A stretch of 64,000 bases of DNA from Flavobacterium sp. (GCF_004295795.1 NZ_SEBR01000005.1:174984-238983); one strand, 5' to 3'. Numbered from the stretch's first letter, positions 9,201 through 17,629 are shown. Notes: generated by a model not told the origin, from the letters alone. A program made the numbers and translations.

Positions 9201-9901
9201 CGTCTTTTCAGGATAATTCTTCCTTGAACGTCCTTAAATTCTTCTTGGGTGTGGTTGACTCCGTCTGCTGCTTCCCAGCTCTCATCCTTCGTGACCATTT
9301 TGAATAGTCTTCCGGCAGGATAGCTGGTTCCGCCGTCGTTTATCTGAGGTTTGAAAATTCCTAACGTCGAACTCCAAGTCGATGTTGCAGAGATCAGTTT
9401 TACCTCATTGTTGAGATTTGTCTGATATTCAGATTTAATTTCATGTCCGGATCCGATTTGCCAGTTATAGCCAGGTGCAGCGCGTTTGAGTACCCGCCCT
9501 AAAGGAGATTCTTCAAATCGTATCTGCGAGAATGGAACGTCTCCCGAATAAATTGGATAATTGTTCATTCCTGAATTTACCGTAAGGCTGTCTCGAAACA
9601 ACATTGTGGCATCAGAAGCCGGGTAAGGAAGAAAATCCTTATTCGGGCGATTGAATGCGTCGTAGCGAACTGACGAAATGACGTCTTTGCCACTGTTCGA
9701 CTGTTTGTGTTGCACAGTTTGTATAGGTTTTCCCAATCCATCAAAATACGAAACGCTAACCTTCGCTTGTTCCGGCGTAGGATTGGCTATAGAAGTTGTC
9801 GTCGCGGTCCGGTAAACGGTTGTTTTTGCGTAGTTCTGGTTAGCACTTTGACCTAAGCCGACCAATGGCAATGCTATCAAGAGTAGAAATTTTCTTTTCA
9901 T
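6278..9901 (-). CDS. DUF6443/RHS-repeat protein with an alpha/beta-hydrolase (lipase-like) C-terminal tip
   Basis: A 1207-residue protein with a signal peptide (MKRKFLLLIALPLVGLGQS), then the DUF6443-type start (TTTSIANPTPEQAKVSVSYF, DGLGKPIQT), YD repeats over roughly residues 150-900, and the RHS-associated core around 880-970 (YLDHLGNIRLRY, YYPFGLKHN, YNGKEWQDELAVG, YDPAIGRWMNID, ending DPDGK). The 235 residues after DPDGK form a separate module: a GYSFGS nucleophile elbow near residue 1095, LILIGSPISD, and a late GHHFDLA His, the order of an alpha/beta-hydrolase triad. This module is the likely toxin or lipase effector. No T9SS sorting domain is present. It follows the RHS partner by 12 bases and precedes a coupled small membrane protein. 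Confidence 0.88.
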   Translation of the reverse strand: MKRKFLLLIALPLVGLGQSANQNYAKTTVYRTATTTSIANPTPEQAKVSVSYFDGLGKPIQTVQHKQSNSGKDVISSVRYDAFNRPNKDFLPYPASDATMLFRDSLTVNSGMNNYPIYSGDVPFSQIRFEESPLGRVLKRAAPGYNWQIGSGHEIKSEYQTNLNNEVKLISATSTWSSTLGIFKPQINDGGTSYPAGRLFKMVTKDESWEAADGVNHTQEEFKDVQGRIILKRRYNAGISHDTYYVYDQFGNLTYVIPPSVSGTVTEGKLNGQCYQYRYDRRDRIAHKKLPGKNWEFFVYDKLDRLVATGPALTPFTDLGRNTGWIITKYDAMNRIVLTGWLQQSVDSLTWKSRQYDRDQETINFSETKIATTTNSTVGGVSFRYSNLVWPTTAYHVLTVNYYDDYNFPNAPSPIPSQVASNTQSVFYNDTNKPKGLSTGNYIRVLETTADTRREVNYILYDIYGRGVRNHKINHLGGYTINDSKLDFSGQIIADETIHKYTSSSASNTDVTVKQFYTYSPQGYLTKTEHRLNANPSESLAKFEYDELGKMTAKRVGGSDLTGTACLQKIDYYSNIRGWLTDINYIMDPSTGLPIYQSTNPDDLFRFKIHYDDPSLGNVFGAPPPGEALYNGNISETEWKTRSDMTRRRYRYFYDDLDRLIEASYEKPDNSTPETNSYDEVLSYDKNGNITHLNRNGEYDDNLYNLQIDNLTYTYDTSKIDRLLSVSDSSGISAGFNDGNIIGSDYGYDTFGNLIADKNKGIKVIVYNHLNLPTGIDKGSSSRFIKYTYNAVGTKVAKSWSDGTATGTTDYQDMFQYTDGVMDFIATSEGNVDTKLKSGGLVFNYVYNYLDHLGNIRLRYAADQQTGEVKILEENNYYPFGLKHNNYNISRSAYIDGGGVGPCTDCPKFYNYKYNGKEWQDELAVGWYNYGARNYDPAIGRWMNIDILADNYAFASPYNYVLNSPTSAIDPDGKRVYFIAGAGNDSSGWRYTERWAQTFYNAGMQGKFYVVNSSRGQTADMDFTFGNSSEGYKREVYVYNYGGSPTGMSTSSISLGNPIEGEFTENSYIDSQVGAYEKHLKDNPLAEGEQMNMVGYSFGSVMSAQVALRLASKGQVIDNLILIGSPISDSSNLYKQLKAHKNIKNIIRYDIPGDKLSNPKDILDWIQGASENTDDKTGHHFDLARPGTAADRAMQVVITWLMNNGVK

Positions 9902-9913
9902 GTTCAGAATAGA

Positions 9914-12900
9914 TTAAGGCTTGTAGTGATATTGGTTTTCAGAGACTAACTCAGACTGTGAATTCCTGACTTCTTTAAGTCTGCCGAAATTGTCGTAAAC
10001 GTAATTTTGGCTTTGACCTTTTGCATCTGTGATTTTCTTGACGCCTTGACCTGGCGCGTAGACGTACGTAGTAATCAATGCAGTCGGATAAAGTGTCCGC
10101 AGATTTGCCAAAGCAAGGACGAGCTGTGCTTCGTTGTAAGTGCCCGGAGCCGAATAAGTGGCGATATCTTGGGCATTTGCGGCAGGTATTGCCGGATAGT
10201 CAAGGTTTTCCAGTTTGGCCACCGGCAAGGTTTTTTCATAACCCCAAACAATCAGCGTAGCCTTTCCGTTTTCTTGCCTGTATACCGTAAGGTTTCCCTT
10301 GTCGTCATAAGTATCATAGCGAACCCTGCGTTCAGTCGATTGGGTGTCCTTTTTATTGCTGACGTATGTTTTAAGGATGTGATTGTAACCGTCATTCAGG
10401 AATTCCTCCTGGGTCATGGACACCTGTTGCCCGTTTCGGCTCGTCTTGATCTGGATGGGAACGTTGATCATATTTGCGGTAACCAACGAGCTCTCGAACG
10501 TTCCGACCGGGTTGTCTGTCGAATATAAAAACTGGGATACCGTTTCCTCAGGTTGGCCCAGATGCTGGGTTTGTGTGGCCATCTGTCCATAGGTGTTGTA
10601 AGAGAGGCTAGTGACATCTTCTATAGCGGTTCCGCCAAAATAATTGTACTCTGTAATTGTTTTGACCTTGTAGGCTTCAGACAATATCGGCGTACACAGG
10701 TAACTGTATTTGGAGCGTGATGTTCCGCTTACGGTTTCGGCGGGGTCAGTGTTGCCGTAAAAATTGCTTTTGATTCTCACACCATAAAAGACAACGACAC
10801 CAGGCACCTGACTTTCATAACCGATAGTTTTTCTATGGAGCAATGTCCCGGCCCTGTCGTAGGTTCTTTCAGCCGACGGAAGCCCGCTTATCGATTTTGG
10901 CACATCGGGAAAGCCATTGGAAGTCATATTCGGCTCGTTGTAAAAGTCAAATTCCTTTCTTCCGGTGTTGAACAAGGTCGTGCCGTAAATTTCTTCGACT
11001 TTTCCGTATCCGACGTAGTTGCTCATATTCTGAAGAAACCTTGAATCGACGAAAAGTTCACGTGTAAACATTTCCTGTTTGTTTCCGCAGATTGAACAAG
11101 GCGTAAAAGCGGAGTTGAGACAATTAAAGCAATAAACGTCATTAATGGCCAGTGGGTTGAAATCGGTCAATATTTTTCCGGAATGGTAGACATATTCTTT
11201 GGTTGAAGGAGAAGGATCTGTGGTCGAGGTAAAGCTTTGGATTTTTTTCACCCTCATGCCACCACCTTCGTATAGCGTTCCGGCGGGAAGCTGGCCATAA
11301 TAACGAACATTTCCTCCGGCATTCGCGGCATAGGCGACACCTCCGGGAAAATAAGGCGGCGTTGAACCAAATGCCTGCGGCGCCGGAAAAGTTGCGCGCA
11401 ATTTGTATACGTATCCGGGCTGATACGTCAATCGGTAATTCAAATATTGAAAAGTTCCATTGTAATTTGGAGCCTGCCAGGCTTGCAAGCTTACGAAATC
11501 ACCCGGAACCCAAGTTTTTACCGGAGTTTCCACACCGTATCCATTACCGCTTACCTTGACCAAAGTTACCGATGAATTATACCACATAGTGGTTTTTGCT
11601 GTATTATTCGGTGAAGAATCGGTTGCGGACATCACCGGATTGCCGTGAGAAAAACTTACATAGAAGTTCATGGTTACATCCTGGGTTATTCCCGTGAGCG
11701 TGTTTGTCTGCGTGTTGGAACTCCACGATGGCATCATTCCACCTGTGACACTGGAAAAATAAAAAACCGAATTGACTTGCTGGCGCGAAGGAATTGGTTG
11801 GTTGGTGAAGGTATGAGGCTCGAATTCGAAAGTGGAATAACCACCTGTCGGATACGTTACTTTCTTGATCAGGCAAGCTTTGGCGTAATCCTTATTGAAG
11901 TAACGGTCGCCCTTTGTATAGTTGGTGTAGACGAAAAGAACGTTGTTATTGGCCCCAAGAAATTGTTGCGGATAGTCGTAGTAGTCAAAGTCTGGCGTTA
12001 GCGAAGTGTTGCTGGCGCCGTTATAGTATCCGTAGAAATCAATGGAGTTTGAAACCTTCGACGGAAGCATTACCGTTTGATCGTACTCGAAAGCATGAGG
12101 CGGCTTAGATAAATCTGCGGTTTGTAAGGCATCTTGGGTGTATCCGACTTCTTTTACAGCGTCCAAGCGCAGTCTTTTCGTCAAAACGTTTGTGTTCAAA
12201 GGATAGTTTCCTATTGGCGACTGTGATCCAAACGGGAAATAAGAGGTGGTGAATTGGAACGACTTTATTTTTTTCAAAGTGATTTTGGAAACAATATCGA
12301 TTGCCTGCAGTTTTTTGTGGGAATCGCCGCTTACCAAATTGGTGTCTTCCCTGTCTGCCAAAATAAAGTCGATTCTAAGCTCTGGCGTCGTAATTTTTTT
12401 CAGTATCCTGACCTGACTCACATCGTATGGGCTAGAGGACGGCAATTGAGGCGTCTGCAAGTTGTTGGGTTGAGGTCCGCCGTAGCAAGAATTCAAATAG
12501 GCGAATTGAGAGTATCTCAAGTTCGTGACCTGGGCATTCTGGTATTCGAAGTCTATCGTTTTTCCCGTCACGAGCTTGATTTGGGTTACCTTGTAGGTGG
12601 CACCTCTTTTGTCGTAATATTCGTTCGAAGGTAAATTTCCCGATGATTCTTCCCTTCCGGCATTTCCGAAGAAGTAGCTTGTCCCGTTCGGCAATTTCGC
12701 CTCGATCGTAGGGTAAGTCTGCGAACCTCCTTTTATGAACTTGATACCGTCTTTATTGTCTATGAATACGATTTGCTGGTTTTGCGGATTGATGTAAAAT
12801 TTGCCCGAATAGCCACCGAAATTATAATGGTAAATGTCAGGATCGCCATGACCAATACGCAATCCGTTTATCAAGGCGCCGCTTTCGGCATTTGGCGGAA

Positions 12901-13435
12901 GACCCGGTATCTCGAACGTCCCATAGGCATTGCAGGAAGTGCTGCCGATACAACGAGTTGGGCAGGCGTAATTGTACATGTTGTTGCCCAGCTGTTTCAC
13001 CTCTTTGTAACTGCCCAAACCGCCAGGAGCACTCAGGATGCGGTTCATGAAGAAGTCATATTGAGACTGCTCGGTATTTATGGTAGGGCTGTCGACCTCG
13101 TCGCGTTTCCCTCTCACTTCCTGAATGATGTAGCCACCCGGCGAAAGATCCCAACCCAATCCAACCCAAGTCGCTTCATCGGCTACCTTGATTCCGGAAG
13201 AATTGTATCGAAGTAGGATAGGAAGTTCAAAATCCTCGACCTTGACCGTATATAACGGGATGCTTATGTTGGGTGAACCGTTGTAATGTCCAACGGGAAT
13301 GTCCCCAAAGCGCTCAAATAAAGCGGCTTCAGGAGACGTTGGAATACTGTTGACCTTAGGTGTGTAGCCTTGGGCGAATAGCGAAAATGCCTGGCCAAGA
13401 CAAAGTGTGAGCACAATGTTGTTTAGAATCTTCAT
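9914..13435 (-). CDS. Large RHS-associated secreted partner protein
   Basis: A 1173-residue protein with a signal peptide (...LGQAFSLFAQG). The conserved N-terminus includes IPTSPEAALFERFG, YNGSPNISIPLYTVK and DEATWVGLGWDLSPGG, shared with the paralogue at 53324. Only the last part resembles YD repeats (YVYDNFGRLKEVRN). The middle carries a Cys cluster (FNCLNSAFTPCSICGN) that the paralogue lacks. In both loci this gene directly precedes the DUF6443/RHS protein, so the pair may together form the encapsulating shell; this is inferred from conserved order, not shown. Confidence 0.8.
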   Translation of the reverse strand: MKILNNIVLTLCLGQAFSLFAQGYTPKVNSIPTSPEAALFERFGDIPVGHYNGSPNISIPLYTVKVEDFELPILLRYNSSGIKVADEATWVGLGWDLSPGGYIIQEVRGKRDEVDSPTINTEQSQYDFFMNRILSAPGGLGSYKEVKQLGNNMYNYACPTRCIGSTSCNAYGTFEIPGLPPNAESGALINGLRIGHGDPDIYHYNFGGYSGKFYINPQNQQIVFIDNKDGIKFIKGGSQTYPTIEAKLPNGTSYFFGNAGREESSGNLPSNEYYDKRGATYKVTQIKLVTGKTIDFEYQNAQVTNLRYSQFAYLNSCYGGPQPNNLQTPQLPSSSPYDVSQVRILKKITTPELRIDFILADREDTNLVSGDSHKKLQAIDIVSKITLKKIKSFQFTTSYFPFGSQSPIGNYPLNTNVLTKRLRLDAVKEVGYTQDALQTADLSKPPHAFEYDQTVMLPSKVSNSIDFYGYYNGASNTSLTPDFDYYDYPQQFLGANNNVLFVYTNYTKGDRYFNKDYAKACLIKKVTYPTGGYSTFEFEPHTFTNQPIPSRQQVNSVFYFSSVTGGMMPSWSSNTQTNTLTGITQDVTMNFYVSFSHGNPVMSATDSSPNNTAKTTMWYNSSVTLVKVSGNGYGVETPVKTWVPGDFVSLQAWQAPNYNGTFQYLNYRLTYQPGYVYKLRATFPAPQAFGSTPPYFPGGVAYAANAGGNVRYYGQLPAGTLYEGGGMRVKKIQSFTSTTDPSPSTKEYVYHSGKILTDFNPLAINDVYCFNCLNSAFTPCSICGNKQEMFTRELFVDSRFLQNMSNYVGYGKVEEIYGTTLFNTGRKEFDFYNEPNMTSNGFPDVPKSISGLPSAERTYDRAGTLLHRKTIGYESQVPGVVVFYGVRIKSNFYGNTDPAETVSGTSRSKYSYLCTPILSEAYKVKTITEYNYFGGTAIEDVTSLSYNTYGQMATQTQHLGQPEETVSQFLYSTDNPVGTFESSLVTANMINVPIQIKTSRNGQQVSMTQEEFLNDGYNHILKTYVSNKKDTQSTERRVRYDTYDDKGNLTVYRQENGKATLIVWGYEKTLPVAKLENLDYPAIPAANAQDIATYSAPGTYNEAQLVLALANLRTLYPTALITTYVYAPGQGVKKITDAKGQSQNYVYDNFGRLKEVRNSQSELVSENQYHYKP

Positions 13436-13450
13436 TTCTCGAGAAGTGGT

Positions 13451-15379
13451 TTATTTTGACTTCATTATTTTGACCGTATCCGACGACTTTTCAGTTTTGA
13501 TCTCTACCAAATAAATTCCCTGCGGATATTTTGCCAGATTCACCGGAACCGTCCGTCCTGTGGTAATCTCAAAGCTTTCCAGCCTGTGTCCGGCAATGTC
13601 ATAAATCGTGGCCGTTCCTTTTTCAAAATCATACCCGATGACGACATTCGTATAATCCTGGGTCGGATTCGGGCTTGCTTCTATCGATTGGCGCGCCTTT
13701 TCTTTTTTGTCCTTGTCCTTTAGCTTGACTACCCAGAAATCGTTGTTTCCGTAGTTGAGTGTCTTGTTTTTCGAGGCAGGTTGTTTTGGATAATTGTTTC
13801 CCGATGGCGCCGATAGATTGCCGGTGTCCACTCCGGTAGATTTCCCCGAACCTTGGCGGACGGCATCCGTAGGAATATTCAATCCCGTTTTCAAAGGAGC
13901 GTCGTTGGAACCAACGGCGTCTCCAAGTTGTTTTTGCAGATCTGCCGTCTGATCCTGATAGGCCTCATTTATCGCATTCCGACCGCTTTTTAAAGTATCG
14001 TCCACTTCTTTTTGGGCCTTGTCCGATGCCGCAAGTGTTTGGTTGCCGTCTATAGGTGAAATGCCGTGAATACCACCTTTCTTTTTTCCGTTTTTCCTAT
14101 TTAAAGCGTGGTTGTTTGATGCAGCATTCGACGTTCCGGCCAAAAGGTAACCTCCGTCTCGTGTTTGTATCAGTTTCCGAAGAATGTCATCTCCGTCGCT
14201 ACCCAGGTGCTTTGTCCAGATTTCTTCTCCTTTTGCATTGATTTTAAGTGCGATATAATCGTTTATTCCCTCGTCTTCCTTGGCTTGACCACGATTTTCC
14301 GATTTTGCATGGCCGCCAATCAATATAGAACCGTCTTGATTTTCAGTGAGCGAAGTCAGGATGTCATTCCTTCCGAAATTGTAAGATTCCTGCCAACGGG
14401 AATCGCCGTCTTCACTAATGTTCAAGACCCAAAAATCGCTGCCCGAGCGACTGGAAACCAATCGATTTCCAGACACGCCAGAGATGGAATTGCCGCCCAA
14501 AAGGTAACCGCCGTCTTTCAACGCTATGACAGAAAACGGCTGGTCGTCTTTGTCGCCACCGAATGTCTTTTGCCAAATCTGCTCGCCATTATTGTCGAGT
14601 CGGATCAGCCAGTAATCGCCTTCTCCAAAACCTTTCTGTTGTTTGTCACCTGATTCAGGTGAGTTCGTGTAGCCCAAGACCATGAAGCCACCGTCTGGCG
14701 TAGCACATAGATCCCGAAGTTGATCGTTGTAAAGGCCGCCGTAAGACTTTTGCCATTTGAAGTTGCCGGAAATATCAAGTCTGACCATCCAGAAATCGGT
14801 TCCACCTTGATTTTTCGAGTTTTTATCGCCAGTAACTTCAGAAGCCGATGTTCCGCCAATCAAATAACCTCCATCTTTCGTTTGGATGACAGTTGCCAGA
14901 TCATCAGAACCGCTGCCGCCAATTGTTTTCTGCCATTGTTGCCCACCTCCGGCATCCAATTTAATGATCCAGAAGTCATTCAGTCCCTTTGAATCCTCGT
15001 TTTTGTCTCGTCCTTTTCCCGAATTCGACGTTCCGGCCAACAGGAATCCGCCGTCAGAAGTGGTGCGAACAGCTTGTAACATGTCCATTCCGTTGCCTCC
15101 GAAACTCTTTTGCCAGATTGCTTCGCCATGCTCGTCCATTTTCCAGATCCAATAGTCGAGATCGCCGTTCGCTAAAGAGGTTTTGTTTCCCGTGTTGCCA
15201 GAGGCAGAACTGCCAGCGAGGATAAATCCGTAATCGGCGGTAGGAATTACGTCGAAAAGATATTCTGCCTGTTTGCCGCCATAAGATTTTTCCCACTGGA
15301 TATCTTGGGAATAAGTCTGGTGAATGAAGCTAAGGGATAGCAATGGAAGCCAACCCCACGAAGTACGTGATAGATGCAT
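13451..15379 (-). CDS. T9SS-sorted propeller-like repeat protein
   Basis: A 642-residue secreted protein. After an N-terminal signal-like segment come about seven or eight repeats of roughly 50-55 residues with the pattern W-x-K-x-[FY]-GG, T-x-DGG[FY]-xx-[AG]G-[TY]-S and W-[VI]-x-KLD, a beta-propeller-like arrangement. Then comes a Lys/Gln-rich linker (about 420-560), and a type A T9SS sorting domain: ASPNPTQDYTNVVIGY, a YDIAGHRLES strand, and the end YLVEIKTEKSSDTVKIMKSK. It should be exported across the outer membrane by the T9SS. It is the first gene of the RHS operon, 15 bases before the RHS partner, and has a close paralogue at 51347. Confidence 0.88.
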   Translation of the reverse strand: MHLSRTSWGWLPLLSLSFIHQTYSQDIQWEKSYGGKQAEYLFDVIPTADYGFILAGSSASGNTGNKTSLANGDLDYWIWKMDEHGEAIWQKSFGGNGMDMLQAVRTTSDGGFLLAGTSNSGKGRDKNEDSKGLNDFWIIKLDAGGGQQWQKTIGGSGSDDLATVIQTKDGGYLIGGTSASEVTGDKNSKNQGGTDFWMVRLDISGNFKWQKSYGGLYNDQLRDLCATPDGGFMVLGYTNSPESGDKQQKGFGEGDYWLIRLDNNGEQIWQKTFGGDKDDQPFSVIALKDGGYLLGGNSISGVSGNRLVSSRSGSDFWVLNISEDGDSRWQESYNFGRNDILTSLTENQDGSILIGGHAKSENRGQAKEDEGINDYIALKINAKGEEIWTKHLGSDGDDILRKLIQTRDGGYLLAGTSNAASNNHALNRKNGKKKGGIHGISPIDGNQTLAASDKAQKEVDDTLKSGRNAINEAYQDQTADLQKQLGDAVGSNDAPLKTGLNIPTDAVRQGSGKSTGVDTGNLSAPSGNNYPKQPASKNKTLNYGNNDFWVVKLKDKDKKEKARQSIEASPNPTQDYTNVVIGYDFEKGTATIYDIAGHRLESFEITTGRTVPVNLAKYPQGIYLVEIKTEKSSDTVKIMKSK

Positions 15380-15468
15380 GTGTCGAAATTTGTTTATTTA
15401 TCGTTGACATCGGTAATGCTAACTAAAAGACAGGCAAGCCTATCGATAATAAATCCAAATTTCTTAGG
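15380..15468 (-). promoter_or_regulatory. Leader conserved with the second RHS locus
   Basis: Read on the minus strand, this stretch runs from CCTAAGAAATTTGG to ATAAACAAATTTCGA just before the ATG. The region before the paralogous gene (51253-51346) has the same two blocks at the same spacing. Conserved non-coding sequence directly before two paralogous operons suggests a common regulator or mRNA leader. A TATATTTG box at 15506-15513 on the minus strand, upstream, is a possible -7 element, with no good -33 partner. Confidence 0.55.
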
Positions 15469-15614
15469 GAGGAAACGGGTGGTAAATCCGTTGTTTTTGG
15501 AATTACAAATATATATGTTGTAGGAAAATTTCGTTAAATTTTTCTAAAAATTTTCGTTACTATTTGTGTTCCTGTGTTAAGTAATTGTTTGTCAGGGTTT
15601 TGTTGGTCGGTGAT

Positions 15615-16811
15615 TTACTCCACCAAGGTCTTGTGAACTCGTGAAGAAGCGATCAAAGAAGCCATAAATCCAAAACCGAAAATCGTGGTCAGTACAATCG
15701 CGATGTTCTCAAAAGTGAAATTCACCGGATAAGCCAGCGTCGGCGTGATCATCACGAGTTTGAAATGTTGTTGCAAAAGGATGATTGCCGAGCCCAGAAT
15801 CAGTCCGAAAATACCGGCGAACAAGCTCAAAAGACTGCCCTGAAACAGGAAAATCTTTCGCAAATCCTTGACTTCGACGCCCAAAGCTGTCAACGTCTTG
15901 AGGTTGTTTTTCTTCTCGATTATCATCACGATAAGCGCTCCGGCCAGCGTGAAAAGCGCCATGATCACGACCAAAGTGAAAATCAGATACAAGATCAGGT
16001 TTTCGCTGTTGAGCATCTTGTACAATGATTCGTTGAGTTGTGCGCGCGTTTTTACCTCAATATTGGGAAGGATTTTGGGTATTTCATCAGAAACGCGGTT
16101 GATGTTCGCATTTGGATCTATTTTGAACTCGACCGCCGAGACCTGATCGATCTGGTAATTCAGCAAAATCTGGGCGACGCGCAAGTCGGCGAAAACGTAT
16201 TTCGAATCAAGTTCTTCGCTGATCGCATAAATCCCGACTGGCGCCAGAACTGCCTTGGTAAAAGCGTCGTCCGGATTTTCAATATCGCCTTTTCCGGCTT
16301 TTGGCATATAAACCTCAAACGGATTGTTGAAATCGAGCAAACCCAACGAAAGGCGTTGCGAAATTCCGTATCCCACGACAACTTGCGCAGTATTCGGTTC
16401 GAGCCATTGGCCCTGAAAAATGGTTTTGTTGACCGAATTGACTTGTCCGAAAAGACTGTCGACGCCTTTTAGATAGGCAACTTGTTCCTTTCCGTCAAAC
16501 ACGAAAAGCACGCGTTCCTCGATGATTTTCGACGCCATTTTGACACCTTCGATTTTGGTGAGTTTGGAGAATTGCGAGGGTGTAACTGTGAAAACCTTGC
16601 CTTTTTGGGGAAGCGCTTTCAAGTCGGGATCGAAATCGTTCGAAAACGACAGACTGAAATCCTTGAGTCCGCTAAAAACCGACAGGACGACGAAAAGTGC
16701 GGCCGCGCCAACCAAAATGCTCAGCGACGCGATGCCGTTGATGAGGTTGATCGCGTTGTTTTTGCTCTTCGTCCTCAAATAACGCTTGGCTATGTAAAGC
16801 GGGAAATTCAC
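15615..16811 (-). CDS. ABC transporter permease, FtsX/LolE-like
   Basis: A 398-residue integral membrane protein. It has an N-terminal helix around residues 25-50 (INGIASLSILVGAAALFVVLS), a long periplasmic loop of the MacB-PCD type (about 55-265), and three C-terminal helices (LILYLIFTLVVIMALF, GSLLSLFAGIFGLILGSA, ENIAIVLTTIFGFGFMAS). This is the layout of LolC/LolE and FtsX-type permeases. In Bacteroidota such a protein commonly sits next to rbfA, as here: its ATG follows the rbfA stop with no gap. Likely role is lipoprotein release or related envelope transport; no ATPase gene lies beside it in this window. Confidence 0.88.
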   Translation of the reverse strand: MNFPLYIAKRYLRTKSKNNAINLINGIASLSILVGAAALFVVLSVFSGLKDFSLSFSNDFDPDLKALPQKGKVFTVTPSQFSKLTKIEGVKMASKIIEERVLFVFDGKEQVAYLKGVDSLFGQVNSVNKTIFQGQWLEPNTAQVVVGYGISQRLSLGLLDFNNPFEVYMPKAGKGDIENPDDAFTKAVLAPVGIYAISEELDSKYVFADLRVAQILLNYQIDQVSAVEFKIDPNANINRVSDEIPKILPNIEVKTRAQLNESLYKMLNSENLILYLIFTLVVIMALFTLAGALIVMIIEKKNNLKTLTALGVEVKDLRKIFLFQGSLLSLFAGIFGLILGSAIILLQQHFKLVMITPTLAYPVNFTFENIAIVLTTIFGFGFMASLIASSRVHKTLVE

Positions 16812-17204
16812 CTACGACTTCTTGCGTCTTTCGAGCAGATCGCGGTTTTCGATCGGATTTTCCTCGCCTTTCAAAGCTTGGTCGATCTTCTCGATGTAAT
16901 CCAAAGAATCGTCAATGTAGAAAGTCAGGTTCGGGACTTTTCTCAACTGCATTTTTACGCGTTGGGCCAAATCGTGCTTGATCAGTGGTGTGTTCGAACG
17001 AATTGCTGCCAAAGTCTCGGCGGCTTTCTCCTGAGGAAAAATGCTCAAATGCACCGATGCGACCGACAAATCTGTTGTGACCGAAACCTTTGAAACCGAG
17101 ATCACAAGGTTCGAAATCGCGTTTTTGCGCACTTCACCTTGCAAAATGTCGACCAAATCCTTTTGCAATACTCCTCCGATTTTCTTTTGACGGTTTGTTT
17201 CCAT
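16812..17204 (-). CDS. rbfA: Ribosome-binding factor A
   Basis: A 130-residue protein of the RbfA size. It starts METNRQKKIGGVLQKDLVDIL and contains the KH-like core (ISVSKVSVTTDLSVASVHLSIF) and the HDLAQRVKMQLRKVPNLTFYID segment, where RVKMQLRKVPNL corresponds to the family's RxxLRxxLxLRxxPxLxF. It binds the 30S subunit and assists 16S rRNA 5'-end maturation. It is followed without a gap by the permease gene and should be cotranscribed with it. Confidence 0.93.
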   Translation of the reverse strand: METNRQKKIGGVLQKDLVDILQGEVRKNAISNLVISVSKVSVTTDLSVASVHLSIFPQEKAAETLAAIRSNTPLIKHDLAQRVKMQLRKVPNLTFYIDDSLDYIEKIDQALKGEENPIENRDLLERRKKS

Positions 17205-17208
17205 GCGG

Positions 17209-17238
17209 CAAAGTTACGCTAACCCGCAAGGTTTTCAA
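17209..17238 (-). promoter_or_regulatory. rbfA promoter, TTG-N19-TAnnTTTG, four bases from the ATG
   Basis: On the minus strand, TAACTTTG (17216-17209) is a perfect TAnnTTTG -7 box, and TTG at 17238-17236 lies exactly 19 bases upstream, the canonical Bacteroidota sigma-ABfr layout. Only four bases separate TTTG from the rbfA ATG, predicting a leaderless or nearly leaderless transcript. The -33 TTG lies inside the palindromic repeat at 17222-17250. Confidence 0.65.
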
Positions 17239-17250
17239 AACCTTGTAGGT
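17222..17250. repeat. ACCTGCAAGGTT palindrome, copy 3
   Basis: ACCCGCAAGGTTTTCAAAAC and its continuation CTTGTAGGT form arms with two mismatches. It matches the two palindromes after the dus gene and supplies the -33 TTG of the rbfA promoter. Confidence 0.65.
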
Positions 17251-17310
17251 CTAAAGTTTTGAGGCTGATGGCTTGAAGCATGACTGAGATCACTCGGGTT
17301 TTGTTTTTTA

Positions 17311-17457
17311 GGAGCTTGATCCGGCTGTCCGCTAGTAGCTTTCTTCCAAAAACCGGGTTTTCCTAAAAGCTGAGACGAGCTTCCTTTGGTCGCTGTCGAA
17401 GCTTTGGAAAACTGCGGTTTTTGAAAGAAAGGCTAGCCGCTGCCATCCGGGCTAGGG
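17311..17457 (+). repeat. 147-base dispersed intergenic repeat, copy A
   Basis: It starts GGAGCTTGATCCGGCTG, contains ACGAGCTTCCTTTGGTCGCTG and ends GGCTAGCCGCTGCCATCCGG-GCTAGGG. A second copy of equal length and the same orientation lies at 35894-36040. Several internal inverted segments (AAAACCGG/CCGG, GCTAGC) suggest RNA structure. It might correspond to the Flavo-1 RNA motif reported from flavobacteria, but I cannot verify the consensus. Confidence 0.6.
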
Positions 17458-17487
17458 AATTTTGGGGCGACCTTGTTTTAGGGTTTT

Positions 17488-17562
17488 TTATAGATTTTCT
17501 GTAATTGGGTGGTTTTTTAAAATGGTATTTTTGCGCCGGGAGGGTGCAAATCAGGTCTTGTC
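17488..17562 (+). repeat. 75-base direct repeat, copy A
   Basis: Starts with TTATAGATTTTCTGTAA, continues through a T/A-rich stretch (GGTATTTTTGCGCC) and ends GGGAGGGTGCAAATCAGG-TCTTGTC. The second copy begins 142 bases later. Neither encodes a protein. Confidence 0.5.
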
Positions 17563-17629
17563 GTTGATTATGTTTTTGATGTTGGTTTGTGGCACTTGAG
17601 GTGAAGGAGCAACCTACATTTAGGAAATT

